A stretch of DNA of 64,000 nucleotides from Lamprocystis purpurea DSM 4197 (GCF_000379525.1 NZ_KB902475.1:30512-94511), one strand, 5' to 3'. Shown: positions 9,233-18,736, counted from the first letter of the stretch. Numbers and translations are program-made. The notes: a model not told the origin generated them from the letters alone.

Positions 9233-11794
9233 TTACTCAAAGAACCTACCCAACGCTTCAACCGGCCCCGGCCGGCCAAATGCATAGCCCTGAAAAGCGC
9301 GGCAGCCGCTCGCGAACAGAAATTCCCGCTGCTCCTGCGTTTCCACCCCCTCGGCGATGACCGCCAGGCCCAGGGTATTCCCCAGCGCGACAATGGTGCG
9401 GGCAATCGCCGCATCATTGGGGTTGCTGAGCACGTCCCGTACAAAGGATTGATCGATCTTCAGTTGGTCCAAGGGCAGGCGCTGGAGATAGGCCAGCGAA
9501 GAATAGCCGGTGCCGAAGTCATCGAGCGCGAAACCGATACCCAGGTCTTTCAGCGCGGTCATTTTCGCGATGGTATCGGCGATGTCTTCCAACAGCAGGC
9601 TCTCGGTCAGTTCCAGTTCCAATCGATGCGGATCGGCACCCTGCTGTTCAAGCACGCCACGCACCTGCTCGGTAAATCCGGGGTCCCGGAACTGGCGGGC
9701 GCTGACATTGACGGCCAAGGTCAGATGGGCGGTCTGTGGTGCGCGTGCCCAAACGGCCAATTGCGCGCAGGCAGTCGCAAGTACCCATTGACCCAGCGGC
9801 AAGATCAAGCCGGTCTGCTCGGCCAACGGGATAAACTCGGCTGGGGAAACCAGTCCGCGTTGTGGATGTTGCCAACGCAGCAGCGCCTCGGCCCCGGTCA
9901 TTCTCCCGTCGGCATCCACCTGGGCCTGGTAATAAAGCAGGAACTGGCCATCCCGCAACGCGACACGCAACTGGCTCTCCAGGGCAGTGCGCGCCTCCAG
10001 GACGGCTTGCATCTCCGGGTCGAAGAAACGCAGGGTGTTGCGGCCCGCCGCCTTTGCCTGGTACATGGCGAGATCGGCCCGCTTCAACAGATCGTCAACA
10101 GTCGTCCGCTGGTCGCTGATCAGGGTGGCACCGATGCTTGGGGTACTGCGGCAGTGGTGACCGGCGACCTCGTAGGACTGGGTGAGCGCGGCCTGAATCG
10201 TCGCGCCCACCTGCTGCGCCTTGGCGGCGGCCGCATCGGTCTGCTCGCTGAGATCCTGCAGGATCACGACGAACTCATCACCGCCCAGGCGGGCCACGGT
10301 GTCGGCCTCGCGCACCGACGCAAGCAGCCGTTGCGCGGTCTGCTGGAGCAAGAGGTCGCCGATGTCATGGCCCAGGCTGTCGTTCAGTTCCTTGAAATTG
10401 TCCAGGTCGATGAACAGCAATGCGCCTTGTCGGCGTCCTTGCCCGCAGGCCGCCAGGGTCTGACGCAGCCGGTCCTGAAACAACCGTCGATTGGGCAGCC
10501 GGGTCAGGGGGTCGTAGAAAGCGAGTTGCTGGATCTGGTCCTCGGCGGCCTTGCGCTGGGTGATATCCTGGTTGACAACGACTGCGCCGGCGATCCGGCC
10601 GTCGCCGTCACGAATGGGCACGGCCGAGTTGAGAATGATCTTGTGTGTGCCATCGAAACACTCGATCTCGATCTCCTCTTCAATCGATGTCTCACCCCGC
10701 TCGATCGCCCGAGCCGCGCCCCATTCGTTGGGGGCGAGCAGCCGTTTCGTGTTAGACCACCACGCCTTGTACTGCCCGAACGCCGCGATGCCGACATAGT
10801 GCGCCCCCGCCCAGATCCGTTGGCCGGCGGCATTACCGAAGACGATGTCGCCCTGTGCATTCAAGAACCAGACTCCGACGGGCAGGAACTCCAGGATGGT
10901 CCTCAAGCGCTGTTCGTTCTCCCGTACGGCCGCCTCCGCCCGTTCCCGCCGGGTAATATCGTTCAGCGTGACAACGCTGCCGAGTCGCTCGCCTTGGTGC
11001 CCCATCAAGGGCCCAATACTGACCAAGAGATTGGCGACCGACTCCGGGCGGATCAGCCGGGCTTCCAACCGACACCGCTCGCCGGCCTGCACGATCACAT
11101 CCAGGGAAAACGCCGTACCATCGGCTTGATGCAAAGGAAACACGCGCGCGAACGGTTGGCCGAGCGGATTCCCACCGGCCAGGGCATGCGCCACCTCGCT
11201 GGCACGGATGATCTGGGTCGCGTTATCGCATACCACGATCGCCTCGGCCGCCTGGTCAAGAATCGACCGCGCCAATCGTTCAGCGGCAACCATCGCCTCG
11301 CTGCGTTTCTGCTCGGTCAGGTCGGTGGCGACCAGGCAAAAGCAGCCCTGGATCTCGGCGACCTGCAGGACCGTGAACGAGAGATAGCAGGGAACCGTGG
11401 TGCCGTCGCCGGCGACCAGGCTGAGCTCCCGATAGTGACTCCGCGGATCGTCGCTGTGCAGCAAGGCCCAAAAAATTGCCTGATCAGCGGGGGCGATCCA
11501 GTGTTCGAACCGCGCGCCGATGACCTGTTCGAGCGGCGTCTTCAACATGTCGGCCAAACGCCGGTTCGCGTAAAAGATCACCCCCTCCATGGTCAGCGTA
11601 AGCGCCCCCTCGCTCATCTCTTCGACCAGCACCCGGTACGGATAGTCGGCGCCCTGGAGGGTAAACACCTGCTCACCGTTGACGCCCGAGACCACGAGGG
11701 CGTCGACCTCGCCGGCGCGGATCGCCCGCAGGGTCTCCTCGGCCTCCGCCAGACGCGCACTCAGGTCTCGGTTCTCGGCAATCAATTCATTCAT
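9233..11794 (-). CDS. PAS-PAS-PAS-GGDEF-EAL cyclic-di-GMP signalling protein
   Basis: An 853-residue cytoplasmic sensor with several PAS domains (roughly residues 45-410), a GGDEF domain (about 425-590) and an EAL domain (about 600-850). The GGDEF active site is intact (RLGGDEFVVI, with DPLTRLPNR and IDLDNFKELND). The EAL domain keeps EALLRW, DDFGTGYSSL and AEGVE, so both synthesis and hydrolysis of c-di-GMP look possible. The open frame extends 86 codons upstream, but ATG at 11794 (MNELIAENRD) has a GGGAG ribosome binding site and starts 13 nt after the upstream kaiB stop. That spacing argues for one operon with kaiC and kaiB, coupling a Kai module to c-di-GMP output. Confidence 0.9.
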   Translation of the reverse strand: MNELIAENRDLSARLAEAEETLRAIRAGEVDALVVSGVNGEQVFTLQGADYPYRVLVEEMSEGALTLTMEGVIFYANRRLADMLKTPLEQVIGARFEHWIAPADQAIFWALLHSDDPRSHYRELSLVAGDGTTVPCYLSFTVLQVAEIQGCFCLVATDLTEQKRSEAMVAAERLARSILDQAAEAIVVCDNATQIIRASEVAHALAGGNPLGQPFARVFPLHQADGTAFSLDVIVQAGERCRLEARLIRPESVANLLVSIGPLMGHQGERLGSVVTLNDITRRERAEAAVRENEQRLRTILEFLPVGVWFLNAQGDIVFGNAAGQRIWAGAHYVGIAAFGQYKAWWSNTKRLLAPNEWGAARAIERGETSIEEEIEIECFDGTHKIILNSAVPIRDGDGRIAGAVVVNQDITQRKAAEDQIQQLAFYDPLTRLPNRRLFQDRLRQTLAACGQGRRQGALLFIDLDNFKELNDSLGHDIGDLLLQQTAQRLLASVREADTVARLGGDEFVVILQDLSEQTDAAAAKAQQVGATIQAALTQSYEVAGHHCRSTPSIGATLISDQRTTVDDLLKRADLAMYQAKAAGRNTLRFFDPEMQAVLEARTALESQLRVALRDGQFLLYYQAQVDADGRMTGAEALLRWQHPQRGLVSPAEFIPLAEQTGLILPLGQWVLATACAQLAVWARAPQTAHLTLAVNVSARQFRDPGFTEQVRGVLEQQGADPHRLELELTESLLLEDIADTIAKMTALKDLGIGFALDDFGTGYSSLAYLQRLPLDQLKIDQSFVRDVLSNPNDAAIARTIVALGNTLGLAVIAEGVETQEQREFLFASGCRAFQGYAFGRPGPVEALGRFFE

Positions 11795-11807
11795 GAAGAA
11801 CGGCTCC

Positions 11808-12149
11808 CTATCCGTTCCGGCGCACATCCAACCCCACGAGCACCCGCTCGCTGCTCGACATGTCGCCAATGATCCGCCGCAGGGGGAGCGGCAGTTCCTT
11901 GATGAGCGTGGGCGCGGCAATGATCTGTTGGCCTTGGGCGAGTTCAGGCTGTTGGTAGAGGTCAACCACCTCCAGAACGTAGCGCCCTTCCAGGTGTTCC
12001 TCGCAGATGGTCTTGATGTTGGCAATCGCACGCGCCGATTTCGCAGTTGCACCGGTCACGTAAAGCCGCAGCAAATAGGTTTGCGGGGGCGGACCGGTCA
12101 GCCCTGCCTCCGCCGACGGGATCGTATCAGGTACTGGTTTGGTCGACAT
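11808..12149 (-). CDS. kaiB: KaiB-like protein, second copy in operon
   Basis: A 113-residue thioredoxin-like KaiB protein. The core YLLRLYVTGATAKSARAI, CEEHLEGRYVLEVVDL, APTLIKELPLPLRRIIGDMS and ERVLVGLDV follows cyanobacterial KaiB closely, including PTL and RRIIGD. In cyanobacteria KaiB binds the KaiC CI ring after a fold switch and reverses KaiA action. The frame is open upstream to 12239, but ATG at 12149 has a near-perfect GAGGAG site. It differs clearly from the other copy, so the two are diverged paralogues rather than a fresh duplication. Confidence 0.9.
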   Translation of the reverse strand: MSTKPVPDTIPSAEAGLTGPPPQTYLLRLYVTGATAKSARAIANIKTICEEHLEGRYVLEVVDLYQQPELAQGQQIIAAPTLIKELPLPLRRIIGDMSSSERVLVGLDVRRNG

Positions 12150-12210
12150 GACATCGCTCCTCGGTCGCGGTTGGACCTGAAACACTGACAGGCGCGGGCG
12201 GTGCACCGGG

Positions 12211-12567
12211 CTAAGTGCGCGGTAGCAAATCCAGCCCAATCAAGACTCGATCGGTGTTCGACAGGTCACCGATGATCTTGCGCACCGGCGGCGGGAGTTG
12301 CCGCACCAACGTCGGGATCGCCAGGATCTGATCGCCGCGCGCCAGTTGCGGGTGCTCCAGCAGGTCGACCACCTCGATCTGGTAGCAGCCGGCCAGGTGT
12401 TCCTCGCAGATGCGCGTGAGGTTGGCAAAGGCGGCGATGGATTTCGGCGTCTGCCCGGCGACATAGAGCCGCAGCGTCCAGATGTCGGGGGCGTCACGGT
12501 CGGCCGGAGTGCCAGTCGGTATCGCGTCCGATGGTTCGGCGCCTGAGTCGGAGGGTTCCGTGGTCAT
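12211..12567 (-). CDS. kaiB: KaiB-like protein, first copy in operon
   Basis: A 118-residue KaiB protein with a longer acidic N-terminal tail of about 28 residues before the conserved fold ([65 protein letters not shown]). This copy is nearer to canonical KaiB than its downstream neighbour: [12 protein letters not shown] is the cyanobacterial motif. The start overlaps the kaiC stop by 4 nt, giving translational coupling. No kaiA is present, as usual outside cyanobacteria. Confidence 0.92.
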   Translation of the reverse strand: MTTEPSDSGAEPSDAIPTGTPADRDAPDIWTLRLYVAGQTPKSIAAFANLTRICEEHLAGCYQIEVVDLLEHPQLARGDQILAIPTLVRQLPPPVRKIIGDLSNTDRVLIGLDLLPRT

Positions 12568-14276
12568 GATGGCTCTCCGGTTCCGGTCGGGGCGTCTGCC
12601 TGGCGGCTCCAGGCCATACCCAGCCGCTCCCGCGCCAACTGCGCCTCCCGCGCCTTCTGGCGTTCGACCAAGGCTTGGGTCTCGGCCTGCTGGGCCTCGA
12701 ACTCAAGGCGCAGGGCGGTGATCTGTCCGTCGAGGACGACCCGCTTACGCTCCAGTGCACGTTCCTGGCGCTCGATCTCCTGGCGAAGCGCCAACTGCTG
12801 CGCGCGTTCTTCGGCCTCTTGCGCGAGACGCGCCGACCCGGTCAAGACGCCGCCCGAACCGGTATAGACATCGCACAACTGCACACCATCGGATGTAATC
12901 AGGAATTCGCGCGTCTGATTCGAGTGCGCCATGCCGCGCGATTTGAGGATGCTCAGCACACGATTGCGTTCGCCGCCCGATTCGACGGCCAACAGCAGCA
13001 GCCAGGTGTCGATCAGCGATGAAATGGCGGCGTCGGTATGATCGGCGGCGCTGCCGCCCGCGGTCAAATTGGTAAAGAATCCGGTGATCTGACTGAGCTT
13101 CAGGAAATCCATCAGCCGCATCAGCATGGCCTTGACCTCGGCCTCATTGCCCGCGCTGATGAAGCTGTTCAATGGATCGACGATGACGATGCGCGGTTTG
13201 AATTGTTCAATCGCTTTGTGCATGAGCGTCAAGTGCAGTTCCAGCCCGGCAAAGGTCGGGCGGGCCGCCCGAAACTGGAGCAGACCTTGCTCCACCCATG
13301 GCTGCAGAGCGATCCCCACTGAACCGAGATTGCGCATGATCTGGCTGGCCGACTCCTCAAAGGCAAAATAGAGAACGCGCTCGCCCCGGCGACAGGCGGC
13401 CTCGGCAAAATGGCCGGCGAGGCTACTCTTGCCGGTCCCCGCGGTCCCTGAGACCAGGACGCTGCTGCCGCAATAATAACCCGCACCGCCCAGCATGGCG
13501 TCGAGCCGGGCGATACCGCTCGAGACCCGTTCCTCCGAAACAGGATGCTGCAAGCCCAGCGAGGTGATGGGCAGCACCGAAATGCCGTCCTCATCGATGA
13601 GAAAGGGATATTCGTTGGTGCCGTGGGCAGAACCGCGGTACTTGACTACGCGCAATCGCCGGGTCGAGATCAGGTCGGTCACACGCTGGTCGAGCACGAT
13701 GACGCAGTCGGAGACGTACTCCTCGAGTCCCTGGCGAGTCAACAGGCCGTCGCCGCGCTCGCCGGTGATGATCGCGGTCATCCCCTTGTCTTTCAGCAAC
13801 CGAAAGAGACGGCGCAGCTCCGCGCGCAGGATCATCGGACTGGGCAACCCGGCAAAGAGCGTTTCAATCGTATCGAGCACCACCCGCTTGGCACCGATCC
13901 GGTCAATGGCATAACCGAGCCGGACAAACAACCCTTCGAGGTCGAACTCCCCGGTCTCCTCGATCTCGCTGCGCTCGATGAACACGAAATCCAGGGCCAA
14001 CCGGCGTTGCGCGATCAATGTCTCCAGGTCGAAACCGAGCGATGCGACGTTCGCCGTCAACTCCGGAACGGTTTCCTCGAATGCCATGAAGACGCCCGGT
14101 TCATTGTATTGGGTCGCCCCCCGCACCAGGAACTCCATGGCAAGCAGTGTTTTGCCACAGCCCGCGCTGCCGCAGACCAGGGTCGGCCGCCCGCTGGGCA
14201 GCCCGCCGCCGGTGATTTCGTCCAGCCCGGCGATCCCGGTCGGCGTTTTGGGCAGTAATCGTCTCTCGGGGTCCAT
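12564..14276 (-). CDS. kaiC: KaiC-family double-domain ATPase with C-terminal coiled coil
   Basis: A 570-residue circadian-clock-type RecA ATPase with both CI and CII domains. Walker A motifs are GSAGCGKT (36-43) and [10 protein letters not shown] (276-285). The catalytic Glu pairs are E67-E68 (AFEET) and E308-E309 (AFEES). The CII site aligned with the Ser431-Thr432 phosphorylation pair of Synechococcus KaiC reads AISSLIDT, so the pair is S419-S420. After about residue 485 the family would normally end. Here a charged, Gln/Glu/Arg-rich stretch to about 552 predicts a coiled coil, perhaps for oligomerisation or partner binding. It heads the operon kaiC-kaiB-kaiB-PAS/GGDEF/EAL. Timekeeping without KaiA is uncertain; stress or redox signalling is an alternative. 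Confidence 0.93.
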   Translation of the reverse strand: MDPERRLLPKTPTGIAGLDEITGGGLPSGRPTLVCGSAGCGKTLLAMEFLVRGATQYNEPGVFMAFEETVPELTANVASLGFDLETLIAQRRLALDFVFIERSEIEETGEFDLEGLFVRLGYAIDRIGAKRVVLDTIETLFAGLPSPMILRAELRRLFRLLKDKGMTAIITGERGDGLLTRQGLEEYVSDCVIVLDQRVTDLISTRRLRVVKYRGSAHGTNEYPFLIDEDGISVLPITSLGLQHPVSEERVSSGIARLDAMLGGAGYYCGSSVLVSGTAGTGKSSLAGHFAEAACRRGERVLYFAFEESASQIMRNLGSVGIALQPWVEQGLLQFRAARPTFAGLELHLTLMHKAIEQFKPRIVIVDPLNSFISAGNEAEVKAMLMRLMDFLKLSQITGFFTNLTAGGSAADHTDAAISSLIDTWLLLLAVESGGERNRVLSILKSRGMAHSNQTREFLITSDGVQLCDVYTGSGGVLTGSARLAQEAEERAQQLALRQEIERQERALERKRVVLDGQITALRLEFEAQQAETQALVERQKAREAQLARERLGMAWSRQADAPTGTGEPS

Positions 14277-14371
14277 GATGATGCTCTCGCCATTGCCTTA
14301 GGGTCATCCCGTCGTGCCATAATCATAGCCTGGAAACCCGGTCACTGGGGGGTTCTCCCGGTTGATGCCGC

Positions 14372-15265
14372 CTATCGGCTCAGACTGAGCCACAGCGGCA
14401 AGGTGATCATCGACAGCAGCGTAGTGACTGCCACCTGGGCGGCGATGATCCGTCCGTCCCCACCCATGCGATTGGCCAGAACATAGGCCACCGTGGAGAC
14501 CGGCAGCGCGGCCAGGAGGATCGCGGTCTGAAACCAAATGCCGGTCAGACCGAAAGCCAGTGACAGGCCCCAGGCGACAGCCGGCAGGATCAATAGCTTG
14601 ACCGCCACCCCGTACCACAGGTGACCACGGGCGTGGTCTAAAGCGTCCAGGCGCAGACCCGCGCCCACGGCGATCAGACCCAAGGGGAGTGCTGCTCTCG
14701 ACAACAGCTCCAGGGTGGTACCGGCCAGTTCAGGGACTTCCAGACCCGTCAGGCTGAACGCGAGGCCGGCAGCCGTGGCAAGGATGAGCGGGTTGCCGAT
14801 CAGTTCGCGTAGCCAGCGTCCCTCACCGTGACGGGCCAACACGGCGACCGCGGCCAGATTGGCCATGGGGACCAGGACGCCCATGAGCAACCCGAGGGCG
14901 GCGATCCCGGCCTGGCCGAGCAGCGCCTCGGCCACCGCCAGACCGACGAAACTGTTGAAGCGGAAAGAGCACTGAAAGGCCGCGGCATAGACCGGCAGCG
15001 GGTCATGAAAGAGGTTCTTGCTGAGCCGGCCGAGGCCCATGCCGGTCAGGGTAAAGAGCACCCCCACCAGCACCATCGGCCAGGCCGCCAACAGATCGAG
15101 GCGTGCGTGCGCCAGTGAATGAAACAGCAGGGCAGGAAAGAAGATGAAATAGATCAGCCGCTCCAGGTCTCGCCGGAAGCCCTCGGAAAGACCGCCGTGG
15201 CGGCGGATCGCCCATCCCAGCAGGATGAGCGTGAAGATGGGGATGATGATGGCGATGATGGGCAT
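14372..15265 (-). CDS. AEC (auxin efflux carrier)-family permease
   Basis: A 297-residue inner-membrane protein with about ten hydrophobic segments, beginning MPIIAIIIPIFTLILLGW. The pattern IPIFTLILLGWAIRR, then FFPALLFHSLA, RFNSFVGLA and NPLILATAAGL matches the AEC/PIN-like family (PF03547), which exports or imports organic acids such as malate or malonate. The substrate cannot be read from the sequence. An in-frame TTG five codons upstream is possible; I prefer the ATG. It lies 95 nt before kaiC on the same strand, but there is no sign of coupling. Confidence 0.85.
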   Translation of the reverse strand: MPIIAIIIPIFTLILLGWAIRRHGGLSEGFRRDLERLIYFIFFPALLFHSLAHARLDLLAAWPMVLVGVLFTLTGMGLGRLSKNLFHDPLPVYAAAFQCSFRFNSFVGLAVAEALLGQAGIAALGLLMGVLVPMANLAAVAVLARHGEGRWLRELIGNPLILATAAGLAFSLTGLEVPELAGTTLELLSRAALPLGLIAVGAGLRLDALDHARGHLWYGVAVKLLILPAVAWGLSLAFGLTGIWFQTAILLAALPVSTVAYVLANRMGGDGRIIAAQVAVTTLLSMITLPLWLSLSR

Positions 15266-15300
15266 GGCGTGGGCGGGCAACGCCGGGTCATACTCGTGGC

Positions 15301-15376
15301 GTGGGAGCGAGCCTCCGGCCGCGACAGGGCCTCGCGGTTACCGCGACGCCGCATCGCGGCCGCAGGCCGCTCCCAC
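15301..15376. repeat. Inverted repeat with GTGGGAGC arms
   Basis: GTGGGAGCGAGCCTCCGGCC (15301-) pairs with GGCCGCAGGCCGCTCCCAC (ending 15376), with mismatches, around a GC-rich loop. It is a REP-like palindrome between the permease gene and fbp. Confidence 0.65.
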
Positions 15377-15414
15377 AGGGTGTCTCGCGTGTGCCGGATA
15401 CCTATTACCAGCCT

Positions 15415-15532
15415 CGTCAAGATTCCGGCCGCTTTGGCTCGCCGTTGCGTAGTCAGGCCATCCTGGCCTGACACCGTCAGGGCTGGAAGCCCTGACTACG
15501 CATGCCGTTAGCCGGGATTACGATCAAGGCCC
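15415..15532. repeat. Dispersed repeat family A, copy 1
   Basis: The core is two palindromes side by side: GTCAGGCCATCCTGGCCTGA and GTCAGGGCTGGAAGCCCTGA. They are flanked by GTCAAGATTCCGGCC on the left and GCCGGGATTACGATCAAGGC on the right. The whole unit recurs in opposite orientation at 37020-37140, including both outer flanks, so the element is about 120 bp long rather than just the palindromes. Confidence 0.8.
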
Positions 15533-15534
15533 TA

Positions 15535-16548
15535 TTACCCCTCGCGGTGATAGGCAAGAATGCGCTCCACTTCGTTACGCGAGCCCAGGATCACCGGCAC
15601 CCGCTGGTGCAGGTTCTCGGGCTGCAACTCCATGATCCGCTGGGTTCCGGTGATGGAGCCGCCGCCGGCCTGCTCGACGATGAAAGACATCGGGTTGGCC
15701 TCGTAGAGCAGGCGCAGTTTCCCGCCCGCCGCCTTGGCCGTCATCTTGGAATCCATCGGATACATAAAGACGCCGCCGCGGGTCAGGATGCGATGCACCT
15801 CGGCCACCATGGAGGCGATCCAGCGCATGTTGAAGTCGTCGCCGCGGGGACCTTCCTTGCCGTCCAGGCACTCCTGCACATAGCGGCGCACCGGCGGCTC
15901 CCAGAAACGCATGTTCGACATGTTGATCGCGAACTCGCGGGTATCCACCGGGATCTGCATCTTGGGATGGGTGAGGATGAACTCCCCGATGTTCTGATCC
16001 AGGGTGAAGCCGTTGACGCCGTTGCCGGTGGTCAGCACCATCATGGTCGAGGGGCCGTAAAGCGCATAGCCGGCCGCCACCTGCTGGGCACCGGCCTGAA
16101 GGAAGTCGCGCTCGGTCGGCTCCTGGCAGCCGCCGGAACAGCGCAGGATCGAGAAGATGGTGCCGACCGAGACATTGACGTCGATGTTGGATGAGCCATC
16201 CAGCGGATCGAAGGTCAGCAGGTACTTGCCGCGCGGCTTGCCGGCCGGGATGGGGTAGATCTCATCCATCTCCTCGGACGCCATGGCCGCCAGGTGTCCG
16301 GCCCACTCGTTGGACTTGATGAAGACCTCGTTGGAGAGGACGTCCATCTTCTTCTGGGTCTCACCCTGCACATTCTCGCTGCCCGCGCTGCCCAGCACCC
16401 CGACCAGGGCACCGTGGTTGACATAGTTGCTGATGACCTTGCAGGCCGTGACGATGTCATTGAGCAGAGAGGTGAAATCACCGGTGGCCCCGGCGATGCG
16501 CCGCTGCTCTTCGATGATGAACTGAGTGATCGTCGTGCCGTTATGCAT
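15535..16548 (-). CDS. fbp: Fructose-1,6-bisphosphatase class I
   Basis: A 337-residue enzyme hydrolysing fructose-1,6-bisphosphate to fructose-6-phosphate in gluconeogenesis and the Calvin cycle. Diagnostic motifs are [26 protein letters not shown], the metal-binding [14 protein letters not shown], and [21 protein letters not shown] near the C-terminus. Length is normal. The ATG follows a GAGGAG site. It is monocistronic and flanked by repeats on both sides. In an autotrophic sulfur oxidiser it would serve carbon fixation. Confidence 0.97.
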   Translation of the reverse strand: MHNGTTITQFIIEEQRRIAGATGDFTSLLNDIVTACKVISNYVNHGALVGVLGSAGSENVQGETQKKMDVLSNEVFIKSNEWAGHLAAMASEEMDEIYPIPAGKPRGKYLLTFDPLDGSSNIDVNVSVGTIFSILRCSGGCQEPTERDFLQAGAQQVAAGYALYGPSTMMVLTTGNGVNGFTLDQNIGEFILTHPKMQIPVDTREFAINMSNMRFWEPPVRRYVQECLDGKEGPRGDDFNMRWIASMVAEVHRILTRGGVFMYPMDSKMTAKAAGGKLRLLYEANPMSFIVEQAGGGSITGTQRIMELQPENLHQRVPVILGSRNEVERILAYHREG

Positions 16549-16636
16549 GGGTACTCCTCGTGTGAGACAGGGGGTGTGAGACAGGTACAGCGATTCCCGA
16601 AAGTCGCGACTGGCCCAGCCCGACAGTATAGCGTTC

Positions 16637-16694
16637 GCACCTGATATCCAGACAGACCTTCGTGTAGGGGCGGGTTTGAAACCCGCCCCTACGT
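16637..16694. repeat. Dispersed repeat family B, copy 1
   Basis: GCACCTGATATCCAGACAGA leads into the palindrome GTAGGGGCGGGTTTGAAACC-CGCCCCTAC. The same unit, inverted, lies at 18664-18726 and in shorter form at 29254-29294. Confidence 0.8.
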
Positions 16695-16799
16695 CCGGTT
16701 ATCACGTCCGACGGTTATATAAGGACTGCGGACCCGATATCCGAATCCCCAATTGCGGCACAGCAATTCCAAATGTGGGCGGCAGCATGCGACCCCTGG

Positions 16800-16910
16800 T
16801 GGATGCGGCGCGCGCGAGCGCTGTGCCGGGTCCCTGACACCGAGCGGCGCGCCTTATCCACCCTACAGCGGAGCCGGTTTCGTCGGGTGGATCAGCGCAG
16901 CGCATCCACC
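16800..16910. repeat. Dispersed repeat family C, copy 1
   Basis: A unit of about 110 bp bounded by TGGATGCGGCGCG and GCGCAGCGCATCCACC, with an internal GGGTCCCTGACACCGA and CCTTATCCACCCTACA. Copy 2 is at 38651-38761. Both copies have a GCAGCAATTCCAAAT-like sequence nearby, on opposite sides. Confidence 0.78.
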
Positions 16911-16922
16911 GGCGGCCGGCGG

Positions 16923-17843
16923 CTACTTCGCCGCCTCATTGGCGACCCCGTGCGGCACATGACCGGTCGCGACATGGCGCCTGGCCTCGTCGCAGTGGAT
17001 CTCCTGATCATCGAAAAAGATGTCGGCGTCGAAGGCTTCGAGGAAGCTGGACTTGGCAAGCCCGCCGAGGAACAGTGCCTCGTCGATACGGATATCCCAA
17101 GCGCGCAGGGTGCGCACCACCCGCTCGTGGGAAGGGGCTCCGCGGGCGGTCACCAGCGCCGTGCGCAAGGGCGCGGCCTCAGCGGGAAAGAGATTCTGCA
17201 GTTGATGGATCGCGACCAGGAACCCCTTGAAGGGACCGCCCGGCAGCGGCTCGTAAGCGGACGCCGTCTCGCTGGCGTTGAATACCGCGAGCCCCTCCTC
17301 CCGATACAGCCGCTCGGCATCGTCCGAGAACAGCACGGCATCCCCGTCGAAGGCGATCCGCACCTGCGGGTCACCCACGGCCGCGGCGGTCGACGCGGCC
17401 GACCGGACGGTCGCCGCGGCGCACCCGGCGCTGAGCGCCAAACGCACGTCGTTGGGGTCGGCGGACAGGAACAGATGCGCGCCGAAGGCCGCGACGTAGC
17501 GATAGGGACTGGCTCCGCCGGTAAAGGCGGCACGGGTGATATCGAGACCGTGGCGATGAGCGGAAGTCAGCACCCGCAGCCCGGTATCGGAACTGTTACG
17601 CGAGAGCAGGATCACCTCGACCCGTCCGCGCTCGCCAAGTGCCGTATTGAGGCTGATGAGTTTGCGCACCAGCGGGAAGGCGACCCCGGGCTCCAGAATG
17701 TCGTTCTCGTGCGCGACCTGATAGGCGCGGTAGGCGTCTACCCCTTCGGTCTCGAACACCCGATGCGACTCGCTCAGGTCAAAGAGGGCGCGCGAGGAAA
17801 TGGCGACGATCAGGCGGACGGCTTTGGGTTGCGCGCCGGTCAT
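16923..17843 (-). CDS. Cytosolic 5'-nucleotidase (cN-I-like, PF06189)
   Basis: A 306-residue cytoplasmic enzyme of the 5'-nucleotidase family related to eukaryotic cN-I, hydrolysing nucleoside monophosphates. It begins AVRLIVAISSRALFDLSESH, then AYQVAHENDILEPGVAFPLV and EVILLSRNSSDTGLRVLTSA, all family hallmarks. IAFDGDAVLFSDDAE supplies the acidic metal-binding residues, and GGLAKSSFLEAFDADIFFDD closes the domain. Length is as expected. It is transcribed alone, with repeats downstream. Confidence 0.85.
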   Translation of the reverse strand: MTGAQPKAVRLIVAISSRALFDLSESHRVFETEGVDAYRAYQVAHENDILEPGVAFPLVRKLISLNTALGERGRVEVILLSRNSSDTGLRVLTSAHRHGLDITRAAFTGGASPYRYVAAFGAHLFLSADPNDVRLALSAGCAAATVRSAASTAAAVGDPQVRIAFDGDAVLFSDDAERLYREEGLAVFNASETASAYEPLPGGPFKGFLVAIHQLQNLFPAEAAPLRTALVTARGAPSHERVVRTLRAWDIRIDEALFLGGLAKSSFLEAFDADIFFDDQEIHCDEARRHVATGHVPHGVANEAAK

Positions 17844-17916
17844 GGGTGCTGTTCGGGTAAGATGTCGATCGGCCGCCGCCCGCCGGCGGCAGTCGGGGTT
17901 GCCGACCCACCGCGAC

Positions 17917-18471
17917 CTACCAGGGCAGGAATCCGTTCATGAACTGCATGGGCCGACTGATGCTGCGGTTCATGGTCGACATATCGTCACGCATGGTGGA
18001 CGTATTGAACGTCATGTGCTGCACCGCCCGATCGAGGTTCTGCATGCTGGTGAGCATCGGTTCCAGGGTGCTCACGTCCCGCGCCATCGAGTCGACCCCC
18101 ACCGACATGCTGCGCACATTGGCGCTGATCTGTCCCATGTTGTCCGAAATCGACTGCATGTTGCTGGCGAGCACGGTCATGTTGGAGTCCACGCTGATCG
18201 CCAGATAGTGAACGTCTTTGGCGAGACTGAACACCAGATAGAACCCGTAGGCCGCCAGGATGATGAAGGCGAACAGACTCGGATAGACGATCAGTTCCCA
18301 ACGCTTGGCGCTGGTCTCAAAGGCTTGGGAAAGCCGGTCGATGGCAAAGGCATTCGTCTGCGCATCGGTGATATCGGACTCCGGACCACCCACGCCCGCT
18401 CCGGCAGCGGGTCCGTTTTCTCGCTGGACTGGTGGGGTGGACGCGCTCTGGGGTTGCTCAGTTGCCGCCAT
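17917..18471 (-). CDS. Single-pass membrane protein with helical periplasmic domain
   Basis: A 184-residue protein I cannot place in a named family. Residues 1-58 are hydrophilic. One membrane segment follows at about 61-82 (LIVYPSLFAFIILAAYGFYLVF). The rest is rich in Ser, Met, Asn and Asp with regular hydrophobic spacing (VLASNMQSISDNMGQISANV, SMARDVSTLEPMLTSMQNL), suggesting a long coiled coil like those of chemoreceptor or MlaD-type proteins. The C-terminus is PMQFMNGFLPW. It lies upstream of the 5'-nucleotidase gene and downstream of the parA-like gene on the same strand, but repeat B separates it from the latter. Confidence 0.75.
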   Translation of the reverse strand: MAATEQPQSASTPPVQRENGPAAGAGVGGPESDITDAQTNAFAIDRLSQAFETSAKRWELIVYPSLFAFIILAAYGFYLVFSLAKDVHYLAISVDSNMTVLASNMQSISDNMGQISANVRSMSVGVDSMARDVSTLEPMLTSMQNLDRAVQHMTFNTSTMRDDMSTMNRSISRPMQFMNGFLPW

Positions 18472-18663
18472 GTTTGGATGACCAAAAGCTCTCTTGATTG
18501 ATCGGATTCACTCGTGGAGATTTACTCTTGGAGCTTAACAGAAAACGGCCGCTGGACAAGGCCGCCGCGTTGGCCGCTCCCCGGCATCCCGCCGACCGTT
18601 CTTGCCACGCGCGCCCATCCCGGAGGCGGCGCCGCGCGCGGATGCTATCGCCGTCGAACGTGA

Positions 18664-18726
18664 TAACCTGATGTCGGGGCGGGTTTCAAACCCGCCCCAC
18701 CAAGGGTCTGTCTGGATATCAGGTGA
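18664..18726. repeat. Dispersed repeat family B, copy 2
   Basis: Inverse of the copy at 16637: GATAACCTGATGTCGGGGCG, then GGGTTTCAAACCCGCCCC and GGGTCTGTCTGGATATCAGG. The left arm has lost a few bases of pairing (TCGGGG against CCCCAC). Confidence 0.75.
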
Positions 18727-18736
18727 GAAGGCTATA

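Noticed and set aside
9218..11872. 884-codon plus-strand ORF
   Set aside because: Antisense to the PAS/GGDEF/EAL gene, Gln/His/Arg-rich nonsense composition.
9233..15265. A kaiA gene near kaiC
   Set aside because: No KaiA-like frame in the operon or its flanks; absence is normal outside cyanobacteria.
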